From: Streptomyces sp. HSG2
GTDB lineage: Bacteria > Actinomycetota > Actinomycetes > Streptomycetales > Streptomycetaceae
NCBI RefSeq assembly: GCF_016598575.1
Contig: NZ_CP066801.1
Coordinates: 4,506,501-4,570,500 of the forward strand
Length of the DNA: 64,000 bases
Reading direction: 5' to 3'
Under the pieces are notes generated by a model that did not search any database, was not told the DNA's origin, and saw nothing but the letters and a program-made list of their open reading frames with translations. This document shows, in pieces, positions 1-7,129 of the stretch. The first letter of the stretch is position 1. Every line of letters begins with the position of its first letter. The translations under genes were made by a program, and so were the position numbers.

Positions 1-1
1 C

Positions 2-1096
2 CTCGTCGACGCCGAGCGGCGCCTCCACGAGGAGGGAATCGCCGGCGACGTCTACCTCTTCAAGAACAACACCGACTCCGCGGGGAACTCCTACGGCTGC
101 CACGAGAACTACCTCGTCGCCCGCCACGGGGAGTTCTCGCGCCTCGCGGACATCCTCATCCCGTTCCTGGTGACCCGGCAGTTGCTGTGCGGCGCGGGCA
201 AGGTGCTGCAGACACCACGGGGAGCGGTGTACTGCGTCAGCCAGCGAGCCGAGCACATCTGGGAGGGCGTCTCCTCGGCCACCACCCGATCCCGTCCGAT
301 CATCAACACCAGGGACGAGCCGCACGCCGACGCCGAGCGCTACCGTCGGCTCCACGTGATCGTGGGCGACTCGAACATGTCGGAGACGACCATGCTCCTC
401 AAGGTCGGTGCCACCGACCTGGTGCTCCGCATGATCGAGGCCGGCACGGTGATGCGCGACCTCACCCTGGAGAATCCGATCCGCGCCATTCGCGAGGTCA
501 GCCACGACATCACCGGGCGTCGCCGGGTGAGGCTCGCCAGTGGTCGCGAGGCCTCGGCGCTGGAGGTGCAGCGCGAGTACTACGAGAAGGCCGTGGACTT
601 CTGCGAGCGGCGCGGCATCCGCACCGGCACCGTGGAGCGTGTGCTGGAGCTGTGGGGGCGCACGCTGGACGCCGTGGAGACGGAGGACCTGGACCGGATC
701 GACACCGAGATCGACTGGGTCATGAAGTACAAGCTGCTGGAGCGCTACCGTGCCAAGCACGACCTGACCATGTCGCACCCGCGGGTCGCCCAGATAGACC
801 TCGCCTACCACGACATCCACCGCCGGCGCGGCCTCTACTACCTCCTGGAACGGAAGGGCCAGGCCGTGCGGGTGTGCGACGACCTGAAGATCTTCGAGGG
901 CAAGTCCGTGCCGCCCCAGACCACTCGGGCCAGGCTCCGCGGCGACTTCATTCGGCGGGCCCAGGAACAGCGCCGCGACTTCACGGTCGACTGGGTGCAC
1001 CTCAAGCTCAACGACCAGGCGCAGCGGACGGTGCTCTGCAAGGACCCGTTCCGCGCGGTGGACGATCGGGTGGAGAAACTCATCGCCGGCATGTGA
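2..1096 (+). CDS. pafA: Pup--protein ligase PafA, 3' part (5' end outside window)
   Basis: This frame is open from the first bases of the window and ends at TGA 1094-1096, giving the last 364 or so residues of PafA. PafA uses ATP to attach the prokaryotic ubiquitin-like protein Pup to lysines of proteins destined for the actinobacterial proteasome. The segment holds the family's typical stretches, including NNTDSAGNSYGCHENY near the window start, GDSNMSETTMLLKVGATDL and the C-terminal RVEKLIAGM. The true start lies upstream, so any ATG inside the visible part is not the start. pafB and pafC follow further along, the usual actinobacterial neighbourhood. Recognition by family is very secure. 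Confidence 0.96.
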   Translation, partial: LVDAERRLHEEGIAGDVYLFKNNTDSAGNSYGCHENYLVARHGEFSRLADILIPFLVTRQLLCGAGKVLQTPRGAVYCVSQRAEHIWEGVSSATTRSRPIINTRDEPHADAERYRRLHVIVGDSNMSETTMLLKVGATDLVLRMIEAGTVMRDLTLENPIRAIREVSHDITGRRRVRLASGREASALEVQREYYEKAVDFCERRGIRTGTVERVLELWGRTLDAVETEDLDRIDTEIDWVMKYKLLERYRAKHDLTMSHPRVAQIDLAYHDIHRRRGLYYLLERKGQAVRVCDDLKIFEGKSVPPQTTRARLRGDFIRRAQEQRRDFTVDWVHLKLNDQAQRTVLCKDPFRAVDDRVEKLIAGM

Positions 1097-1245
1097 GTTC
1101 GCGCCAGGCGGGGTGGACGCCTGTTCGGCGAACGCGGGTCCGGATCATCACACGGGCGCCGTACGCGTGCCGTGCGGTGCCCGCACGCGTCGTAGAGTTG
1201 CGCGGACACCGTCTCCCCGCACCGATCGATTACGAGGCCTCCACC

Positions 1246-2244
1246 GTGCGCCGACGCTCACTCCTCATCGCCGTTCCCGCCGGATTGATCACACTCGCCG
1301 CCTGCGGGGACGACGGGAACGCGGACACCGCCGGGGACAATCCCTCGCCCTCCGCCCCGGCGACCTCGTCGCCGCCCGCCCCGGAGATCGTGGACGGTCC
1401 GCTGCCCGCCATCACCGCGGGCACGGACTTCGGCCAGAAGCCCACGGTGGCCAAGGGCAGCGGGGACCCCTCCGATCGGCTCGCGGTGCGGACGGTCATC
1501 GCGGGCAACGGCCGCACGGTCGCCGAGAACGACTACATTCTGGCCGACTACCTGGGACAGGTCTGGTCCACCGCCGAGGTGTTCGACAACTCCTACGACC
1601 GCGGCGCGCCGATCGCCATCCAACTGAGTGCCGGCAGCGTCATCGACGGTTGGCGTTACGCGCTCAGCGGCAAGAAGGTCGACAGTCGGGTGGAGTTCTC
1701 CGTTCCGCCCACGTGGGGCTACGGTGACCAGGGCAACGAGAACGCGGGCATCGCCGGAGACGACACGCTGGTGTTCGTCGTGGACTTGGTGGACGCCTTC
1801 GACGCCGAGAGTTCCGCCGAGGGTACCGAGGTCCCCCAGGACGACGCGGCCCTGCCGCGGGTAGGGACCAACACCGACGGCAAGGCGCCGGCCATCCAAG
1901 TCCCGGATGTGGCGCCTCCCGAGGATCTGGTGGCCGACTACATCCTGGAGGGCGACGGGCCCGAGGTCGGCGCCGACGACAACGTGCTGGTCCAGTACGA
2001 GGGTGTCCTCTGGGACGGCGGTGAGGTGTTCGACTCGACCTACTCGCGGGGCCAGTTGGCGTCCTTCTCGCTGCAGCAGGTCGTGAAGGGCTGGTCGCAG
2101 GGGCTGACGGGCAAGAAGGTCGGCAGTCGGGTCCTCGTCGTCGTGCCGCCCGACCTCGGCTACGGGGACGACCCGCCGCAGGGAAGCGCCATCCAGAAGG
2201 ACTCCACCCTGGTCTTCTCCGTCGACATCCTGGCGAAGATGTGA
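1246..2244 (+). CDS. Lipoprotein with two FKBP-type peptidyl-prolyl isomerase domains
   Basis: I take the GTG at 1246, which gives a 332-residue protein with a lipoprotein signal: basic start MRRRS, a hydrophobic stretch and the lipobox LAAC with the lipidated cysteine at residue 20. A Ser/Pro/Ala-rich linker follows, then two tandem FKBP domains at about residues 80-185 and 230-332. Each carries the VFDxxYxRG...GW...GxxVGSRV..PxxxGYGD pattern of the family. FKBPs isomerise X-Pro bonds, and here the enzyme would sit on the outer face of the membrane and help extracytoplasmic folding. A second, single-domain FKBP gene follows 61 bp downstream. Frame and family are clear, but the substrate is unknown. 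Confidence 0.9.
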   Translation: MRRRSLLIAVPAGLITLAACGDDGNADTAGDNPSPSAPATSSPPAPEIVDGPLPAITAGTDFGQKPTVAKGSGDPSDRLAVRTVIAGNGRTVAENDYILADYLGQVWSTAEVFDNSYDRGAPIAIQLSAGSVIDGWRYALSGKKVDSRVEFSVPPTWGYGDQGNENAGIAGDDTLVFVVDLVDAFDAESSAEGTEVPQDDAALPRVGTNTDGKAPAIQVPDVAPPEDLVADYILEGDGPEVGADDNVLVQYEGVLWDGGEVFDSTYSRGQLASFSLQQVVKGWSQGLTGKKVGSRVLVVVPPDLGYGDDPPQGSAIQKDSTLVFSVDILAKM

Positions 2245-2305
2245 CGCCCCCGGGATGAAAGACTGGCCGGCGTTGCCCTTCCACAGACGAGCAGGAGCTG
2301 AAGAC

Positions 2306-2677
2306 GTGAGCATCGACAAGCCCGAGGTCGACTTCCCTGGTGGCGAGCCCCCGGCGGATCTGGAGATCAAGGACATCTGGGAGGGCGACGGCGAGGTGGC
2401 GCGGGCCGGACAGACGGTCACCGTCCACTACGTGGGTGTCGCCTTCAGCACCGGCGAGGAGTTCGACGCCAGTTGGAACCGCGGTACGCCGTTCCGCTTC
2501 CCGCTGGGTGGCGGTCGGGTCATCGCGGGCTGGGACCGAGGCGTGCAGGGCATGAGGGTCGGTGGCCGGCGTCAGCTGACCATCCCGGCCCACCTGGCCT
2601 ACGGTGACCAGAGCCCCACTCCGGCGATCAAGCCCGGAGAGACGTTGATCTTCGTGGTGGACCTTCTGGGCGTCTGA
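2306..2677 (+). CDS. FKBP-type peptidyl-prolyl cis-trans isomerase (cytoplasmic)
   Basis: This is a 123-residue single-domain FKBP without a signal peptide. The start is set at GTG 2306 because an AGGAG ribosome-binding site lies 8 nt upstream (2293-2297) and the product then begins MSIDKPEVDFPGG, as small actinobacterial FKBPs do. The core VTVHYVGVAFSTGEEFDASW, the GTPFRFPLG segment and the closing TLIFVVDLLGV cover the whole fold. It probably catalyses prolyl isomerisation in the cytoplasm. It lies between the FKBP lipoprotein gene and pafB and is followed at once by a strong hairpin, so the two FKBP genes probably form a transcription unit separate from pafB. Confidence 0.92.
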   Translation: MSIDKPEVDFPGGEPPADLEIKDIWEGDGEVARAGQTVTVHYVGVAFSTGEEFDASWNRGTPFRFPLGGGRVIAGWDRGVQGMRVGGRRQLTIPAHLAYGDQSPTPAIKPGETLIFVVDLLGV

Positions 2678-2698
2678 TCCGATCCGACGAGAACCATC

Positions 2699-2738
2699 GG
2701 TCGAGGGCTCGTCCCTGTCCGGGTGCGAGCCCTCGACC
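2699..2738 (+). terminator. Rho-independent-like hairpin after the FKBP genes
   Basis: A perfect 13-bp inverted repeat (2699-2711 and 2726-2738) with a 14-nt loop begins 21 bp after the FKBP stop codon. There is no T-tract, as is common in Streptomyces terminators. It separates the FKBP genes from pafB. Confidence 0.75.
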
Positions 2739-2844
2739 GGGTCCGGACGGGCCGGAGCGAGCCGGTCGCCGGTGAGGCGGGCGGCGAAGGTCCCACGTTC
2801 GAGACGAACCGACCGTGGTCAGCAACACAGGGAGCAGGGTGTCG

Positions 2845-3798
2845 ATGGCGATCGCCAAGGCCGAGCGACTGATGAGCCTGGCGCTGTGCCTGCTCGGGAC
2901 GCGGCGACCGCTCAGCAAGCACGAGCTTCGCGAGTCCCTGGAGGCCTATCGGGCGGCGGGGTCGGACGAGGGTTTCAACCGGATGTTCGAGCGCGACAAA
3001 GACGATCTGCGCGAACTCGGCCTCGTCATCGAGACCGTCGAGAGCCCGGACGGCGACATCGGCTACCTCGCCCGCCGCGACAGCAACCGGCTGCCCCCCA
3101 TCACCCTGGACGCCGAGGAGGCCGCCGCGCTGGGCCTGGCCGCGAAGGTCTGGCAGCACGCCCGGCTCGCGGGAGCCGCGAGCGGCGCGCTGCAGAAGCT
3201 GCGCGCCGCGGGCCTGCCCGAGGGCGTGGACCCCTACGAGCCCCACGGCGCCCTGGAGCCGCGCATCCCCGTGCACGAGGCCGCCTTCGAACCCCTGATG
3301 CTCGCCTGCCGGGACCGGCGCCCCGTGGTCTTCGCCTACCGAAAGGCCACCGCCTCGCGCCCGGAGACCCGGCACGTCGAACCCTGGGCTCTGGAGTGCT
3401 GGCGCGGTCACTGGTATCTCGCGGGTTTCGACCGGGACCGCGGCGCCGAGCGGGTGTTCCGCCTGTCCCGCATCACCGGGCGGGTGCGCTCACCGGGTGG
3501 GCGGTTCGCGGCGTCCGTGCCCGACGTGGTCGCCATCCGCGACACGGTCGAGCGGTGGGCGGGCGAGACGGCGGACCGTTCCGCGGTGATCCGCCTGCGC
3601 TCGGGGGCGGGGTACCCGCTGCGTTCCAGGGCCACCCGGGTGCGGGAACTCGACGCGGGATGGGACGAGTTGGAGATCCCGTACGGGCACGGCCTGGACG
3701 CCTGGTTGGTGGAGTTCGGTCCGGACGTGGTGGTCCTGGCACCCCCGGAGCTACGGGCCGACGTGACGAACCGGCTGCGTGCCGTGGCCGAGGGCTGA
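2845..3798 (+). CDS. pafB: WYL-domain transcription regulator PafB
   Basis: PafB is one half of the PafBC activator of the mycobacterial and actinobacterial DNA-damage response, encoded near the Pup ligase gene. The product has an N-terminal winged helix (MAIAKAERLMSLALCLLGTR, then a DKDDLRELG recognition segment), a WYL ligand-binding domain at about residues 130-200, and a C-terminal WCX extension. I prefer ATG 2845 because the family begins at MAIAKAERL; in-frame starts at 2815 or 2839 would add ten or two residues. pafC begins 17 bp after the stop, so the pair is an operon. The length of 317 residues is normal for the family. Confidence 0.93.
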   Translation: MAIAKAERLMSLALCLLGTRRPLSKHELRESLEAYRAAGSDEGFNRMFERDKDDLRELGLVIETVESPDGDIGYLARRDSNRLPPITLDAEEAAALGLAAKVWQHARLAGAASGALQKLRAAGLPEGVDPYEPHGALEPRIPVHEAAFEPLMLACRDRRPVVFAYRKATASRPETRHVEPWALECWRGHWYLAGFDRDRGAERVFRLSRITGRVRSPGGRFAASVPDVVAIRDTVERWAGETADRSAVIRLRSGAGYPLRSRATRVRELDAGWDELEIPYGHGLDAWLVEFGPDVVVLAPPELRADVTNRLRAVAEG

Positions 3799-3815
3799 GG
3801 GGGAAGGCGGACAGG

Positions 3816-4871
3816 GTGGCAGGCGGACCGAGCAAGGCGCCGGGCAAGGCGCCGAGCGCCATCGACCAGACCCGGCGGATGCTCTCGCTGGTGACGTACC
3901 TCCGGGAACGCCCCGGCGCGCGGATCGAGGACGTGGCACGCGCCTTCGGGATCACGGAGGAGGAACTCGTCTCCGACCTGGACGTGCTGCCGATGTGCGG
4001 CACCAGCTTCCGGGGCGGCGACCTGCTCGACATCGACACCGACGGCGAGCGCATCTGGTGGCACAACCCGGCAGCCCTCGGGGCGGACGCGGCCGAGCCC
4101 CTTCGTCTCGCCGCCGACGAGGCCACCGCGTTGCTCGTGGCGGCCAGGGCCGTGGCCACGCTCCCCGGCCTGCGTGAGAGCGACCGACAGGCCCTGCTGC
4201 GCGCCACCGCCAAGGTCGAGGCGGCGGCGGGGGAGGCGGCCGAGGCGAGCGCGAGGCTCTCCGTCACCTTCGAGTCGGAGGGCGGAGTGTTCGCCGACGT
4301 CGACCGGGCGATCTCCGAGCGTCGTCGGCTGTGGATCCGCTACTACTCCCCGGCTCGCGACGAGGTGACCGAGCGGGAGATCGACCCGATCAGGCTGGTG
4401 AGCGTGGGCCACACATACGTCGAGGCGTGGTGCCGCCGCTCCGAGGCGCGGCGTACTTTCCGACTGGATCGGGTCGCCGAGATCAAGATCCTGGACGAGC
4501 CCTCGGACCCGCCGGCCGTCGAACCGCGCGACCTCTCGGGTGGACTGGTGCAGCCCGCGGCCGAGGATCCGGAGGTCGTGGTCGAGGTGGGGCCCGGCGG
4601 CAGGTGGGTCGCCGAGTACTACCCGCACGACAGCGCCGAGGAGCTGTCCGACGGGGGCCTGCGGATCACGCTGAGGGCCCCCGACCCGGCCTCGCTGGGG
4701 CGGCTGGCGCTCCGGCTCGGCCGGGACGGCCGGATCGTCGCGCCGACGGCCCTCGCCGACGGGGCGCGGGCCGCCGCGCGCGAGGCCCTCGTGGCCTACG
4801 GCGTCGCGGGTTCCCCGTCGCGGGCGACGACAGAAGCGGAGCGGGACGAGGCGGAGGGGCGGGAAGGGTGA
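3816..4871 (+). CDS. pafC: WYL-domain transcription regulator PafC
   Basis: This is the partner of PafB, 351 residues from GTG 3816 with a GGGGGAAGG ribosome-binding site just upstream. It has an N-terminal winged helix (RMLSLVTYLRERPGARIEDVA), a helical linker, a WYL domain with RLWIRYYSPARDEVTEREIDP, and a C-terminal WCX domain. Together with PafB it activates recA-independent DNA-repair genes in studied actinobacteria, and that role is inferred here from family and gene order. The stop codon overlaps the GTG of the next gene (GTGA at 4868-4871), which points to translational coupling. Confidence 0.93.
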   Translation: MAGGPSKAPGKAPSAIDQTRRMLSLVTYLRERPGARIEDVARAFGITEEELVSDLDVLPMCGTSFRGGDLLDIDTDGERIWWHNPAALGADAAEPLRLAADEATALLVAARAVATLPGLRESDRQALLRATAKVEAAAGEAAEASARLSVTFESEGGVFADVDRAISERRRLWIRYYSPARDEVTEREIDPIRLVSVGHTYVEAWCRRSEARRTFRLDRVAEIKILDEPSDPPAVEPRDLSGGLVQPAAEDPEVVVEVGPGGRWVAEYYPHDSAEELSDGGLRITLRAPDPASLGRLALRLGRDGRIVAPTALADGARAAAREALVAYGVAGSPSRATTEAERDEAEGREG

Positions 4872-5161
4872 GCGGAGGTATGGGGTCCGGGGGGCCGCGC
4901 ACGGCCGTGGAGACGGCGTTCGCCGGGATGAGGCAGGTCACACCGGTGGTGTTCAAGGCGGGGTGTCCCGACTGCCGGGGACGTTTCGAGTTGGCCGCGA
5001 GCGCCCTGCTCCTGGCCGTCGGTGCCAGCAGCCGCACCACGTTCTACTCGTTCACCTGTCCCGAGTGCGGTGCCGCCGTGCGCAAGCCCGCCGGTGAGCG
5101 GATCGTCGAACTGCTGACCGGGGGCGGGGTCCGGACCCTCCGGCTGCACTCCGCCCGGTAG
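4868..5161 (+). CDS. Small zinc-ribbon-like protein, unknown function
   Basis: This 97-residue protein starts at GTG 4868, overlapping the pafC stop; ATG 4880 is an alternative start. It has two CxxC knuckles (GCPDCRG at about residue 37 and TCPECGA near residue 65) separated by a hydrophobic stretch ASALLLAVGAS, so it probably binds one zinc ion. Proteins of this kind are conserved between pafC and tatA in Streptomyces. I do not know the function. Coupling to pafC suggests co-expression with the PafBC regulators. Confidence 0.75.
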   Translation: MSGGMGSGGPRTAVETAFAGMRQVTPVVFKAGCPDCRGRFELAASALLLAVGASSRTTFYSFTCPECGAAVRKPAGERIVELLTGGGVRTLRLHSAR

Positions 5162-5314
5162 GGGCCGATGCCGGGGTGTCCCGGAGGCGCGCGCCCGGGG
5201 TGCGACCTCGGCCCCTGGGTCGCGTTCCCGTCCGACGGTCGCGCGGGCCCCGACGCCTCCGTGGGCCTACGGGGCAGGGCGCACCCCGTTCGCCGCGGCA
5301 CTAGGCTCAAGGCC

Positions 5315-5509
5315 ATGTTCTGGCCGATGTTCGCGGTTTTCCTGGGGTTCGCGGGTCTCGTCGTCGTCGCGGTGCCCGCGGTGGCGGTGTACCTGGCGGT
5401 CCGACGGTTGGGAGAGCAGGTGGCCGAGTCCGCGCGCCGTGTCGAGCGAGCCTCGGCGGATCTGGAGCGGGCGGCCTCGGGGGTCGCCCGCTCGGCTCGG
5501 GGCGGGTGA
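5315..5509 (+). CDS. Small single-pass membrane protein
   Basis: This predicted 64-residue protein starts at ATG 5315 with MFWPMFAVFLGF. It has one strong hydrophobic segment (about residues 3-28) followed by an amphipathic, charged helix (RRLGEQVAESARRVERASADLERAA) that could form a short coiled coil on the cytoplasmic side. It lies between the zinc-ribbon gene and tatA on the same strand. No enzymatic motif is visible and no function can be assigned. The clear membrane-plus-helix design and its position make it more likely than not a real gene. Confidence 0.6.
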   Translation: MFWPMFAVFLGFAGLVVVAVPAVAVYLAVRRLGEQVAESARRVERASADLERAASGVARSARGG

Positions 5510-5736
5510 GAGCGCCGCCGGTCCGCGCCCGGCTGCCCCCGGGCGCCGCCGGGTACGCTGCTGTCGCGGCCCGAAGCGAGGCCCGGTCGCGGCGAGAGCG
5601 GATGCGCGCGTACGCCAGGGGATTGCCTGACGTTTACCCCTTAGCGTTACGATCGCTGCACAACCGGATTGATCGGACGTATGTCCGAGGTCCGGACAGG
5701 ACTCCACCAGTCGCCTCGGTGAGAAGGAAAAGACCT

Positions 5737-6024
5737 ATGCTCTTCGGAAGGCTCGGACCTGCCGAGATCATTCTCATTCTCGTCGTCATCATTCTGTTGT
5801 TCGGCGCCAAGAAGCTTCCGGACATGGCCCGGTCGCTCGGCAAGTCCGCTCGGATTCTCAAGAGCGAGGCCAAGGCGATGAAGGAGGACGGCAAGGCCTC
5901 CGCGCCGGCGGACCCGCCGAACCCCGGCGAGCAGCCCCCGGCCCAGCGCACCATCCAGGCGGCCCCCGGGGACGTCACCAGCGCCCGGCCCGTCGCCGAG
6001 CCGACGGACACGACGAAGCGCTGA
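5737..6024 (+). CDS. tatA: Sec-independent protein translocase subunit TatA
   Basis: TatA oligomers form the pore through which the twin-arginine pathway exports folded proteins. The product is 95 residues long and starts at ATG 5737 after a GAGAAGGA site. It has a short N-terminus MLFGRLGPAE, one transmembrane helix (IILILVVIILLFG), the conserved hinge AKKLPDMARSLGKS, an amphipathic helix, and a variable Pro/Ala-rich tail. tatC follows 48 bp downstream. The 227 bp upstream (5510-5736) hold no other gene that I can support. Confidence 0.95.
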   Translation: MLFGRLGPAEIILILVVIILLFGAKKLPDMARSLGKSARILKSEAKAMKEDGKASAPADPPNPGEQPPAQRTIQAAPGDVTSARPVAEPTDTTKR

Positions 6025-6072
6025 CGCCGGGCCGGGTGACCTCCGGCCCGCCGCACGAGATGGGAACGTGGG

Positions 6073-7017
6073 TTGCTGAAGCCTGCCCGCAACAAGGAGA
6101 AGGATCCGCAGGGGCGGATGCCGCTGGCGGAGCACCTCAGAGAGCTGCGCAACCGGCTGGCGAAGGCCCTGCTCGGGGTCGTGGTCGTCGCGGTGGCCGC
6201 CGCCTTCTTCTACAACGACATCATCAACTTCATCACCGAGCCGATCCTCGACTCGGTGGGCTGCCGGGAGTCCTTCGCGGAACTGGCCAGGACCGCCGAC
6301 GAGAAGAGCTGCGCGCAGATCACGATCAATGGTCTGTTGACGCCCTTCACCCTGGCCCTGAAGGTCTCCCTGATGGCCGGTGTGGTGCTGGCCTCGCCGG
6401 TCTGGCTCTACCAGCTCTGGGCCTTCGTCGCGCCCGGGCTGCACCGTCACGAACGCAAGTACGCCTACGCCTTCGTCGGCACCGGAGTGCCGCTGTTCCT
6501 CGCCGGCGCCTACTTCGCCTACTCGGTGCTGCCGACGACGGCCAAGGTGCTGATCGAGTTCACCCCGTTCGGCGTGGACAACCTCCTCCCGTTGGACGAC
6601 CTGCTCGACCTCGTGACGCGCATGGTCGTGGTGTTCGGCCTCTCCTTCGAACTGCCGCTGCTGCTGGTGATGCTCAACTTCACCGGGGTCCTCAGCGGAC
6701 GCCGGATGCTCGGTTGGTGGCGCGGGATGATCCTGGGCATCACCTTGTTCTCGGCCTTCGCCACTCCCAGCACCGACCCGGTGACCATGTTGGCCCTCGC
6801 CGTGCCGATCTGGCTCCTGTTCTTCGGGGCCGTCGTCGTGGCGCTCCTCAACGATCGGCGCAGAAAGCGCCGGGAGGAAGCCGGGCCCTCCGACGACGAG
6901 GCCTCCGACCTGGATCTCACGCCCGCGCCCATCGGGGAGGTCGAGCCCGCCGCCACCAGGGCCGCGCCCGAGCGGAACGGGAACGACCGGGTCAACGGCT
7001 ACGACGACGTGACCTGA
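6073..7017 (+). CDS. tatC: Sec-independent protein translocase subunit TatC
   Basis: TatC is the receptor for twin-arginine signal peptides. I take TTG 6073, which gives the usual Streptomyces N-terminus MLKPARNKEKDPQGRMPLAEHL followed by the conserved HLRELRNRL motif. Six hydrophobic segments can be seen between about residues 30 and 265, and the charged tail is acidic and cytoplasmic. The length of 314 residues fits the family. It pairs with tatA upstream; a tatB gene is not expected at this locus in Streptomyces. A perfect hairpin follows the stop codon. Confidence 0.95.
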   Translation: MLKPARNKEKDPQGRMPLAEHLRELRNRLAKALLGVVVVAVAAAFFYNDIINFITEPILDSVGCRESFAELARTADEKSCAQITINGLLTPFTLALKVSLMAGVVLASPVWLYQLWAFVAPGLHRHERKYAYAFVGTGVPLFLAGAYFAYSVLPTTAKVLIEFTPFGVDNLLPLDDLLDLVTRMVVVFGLSFELPLLLVMLNFTGVLSGRRMLGWWRGMILGITLFSAFATPSTDPVTMLALAVPIWLLFFGAVVVALLNDRRRKRREEAGPSDDEASDLDLTPAPIGEVEPAATRAAPERNGNDRVNGYDDVT

Positions 7018-7021
7018 CGCC

Positions 7022-7049
7022 GACGCGGGCCGGGCAGCCGGCCCGCGTC
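7022..7049 (+). terminator. Hairpin terminator after tatC
   Basis: A perfect 12-bp stem (7022-7033 and 7038-7049) with a 4-nt loop starts 5 bp after the tatC stop codon. It probably ends the tatAC transcript. The helicase start lies 80 bp further on, behind a GTACGCT sequence that could serve as a -10 element. Confidence 0.75.
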
Positions 7050-7129
7050 CGCGCCGTCCGACCGAGCCCCCGTACCACCCGGATATCGATCGTCCGCTGT
7101 CGGCCCGGCCCGGTACGCTCGAAGGCACG

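Noticed and set aside
187..1245. Continuous frame upstream of the FKBP lipoprotein, overlapping pafA
   Set aside because: It is out of frame with pafA and its product is Arg/Pro-rich; the lipoprotein signal at 1246 fixes the real start.
2772..3815. Open frame overlapping pafB and running into pafC
   Set aside because: The first third is a shadow of pafB; PafC homology starts just after GTG 3816.
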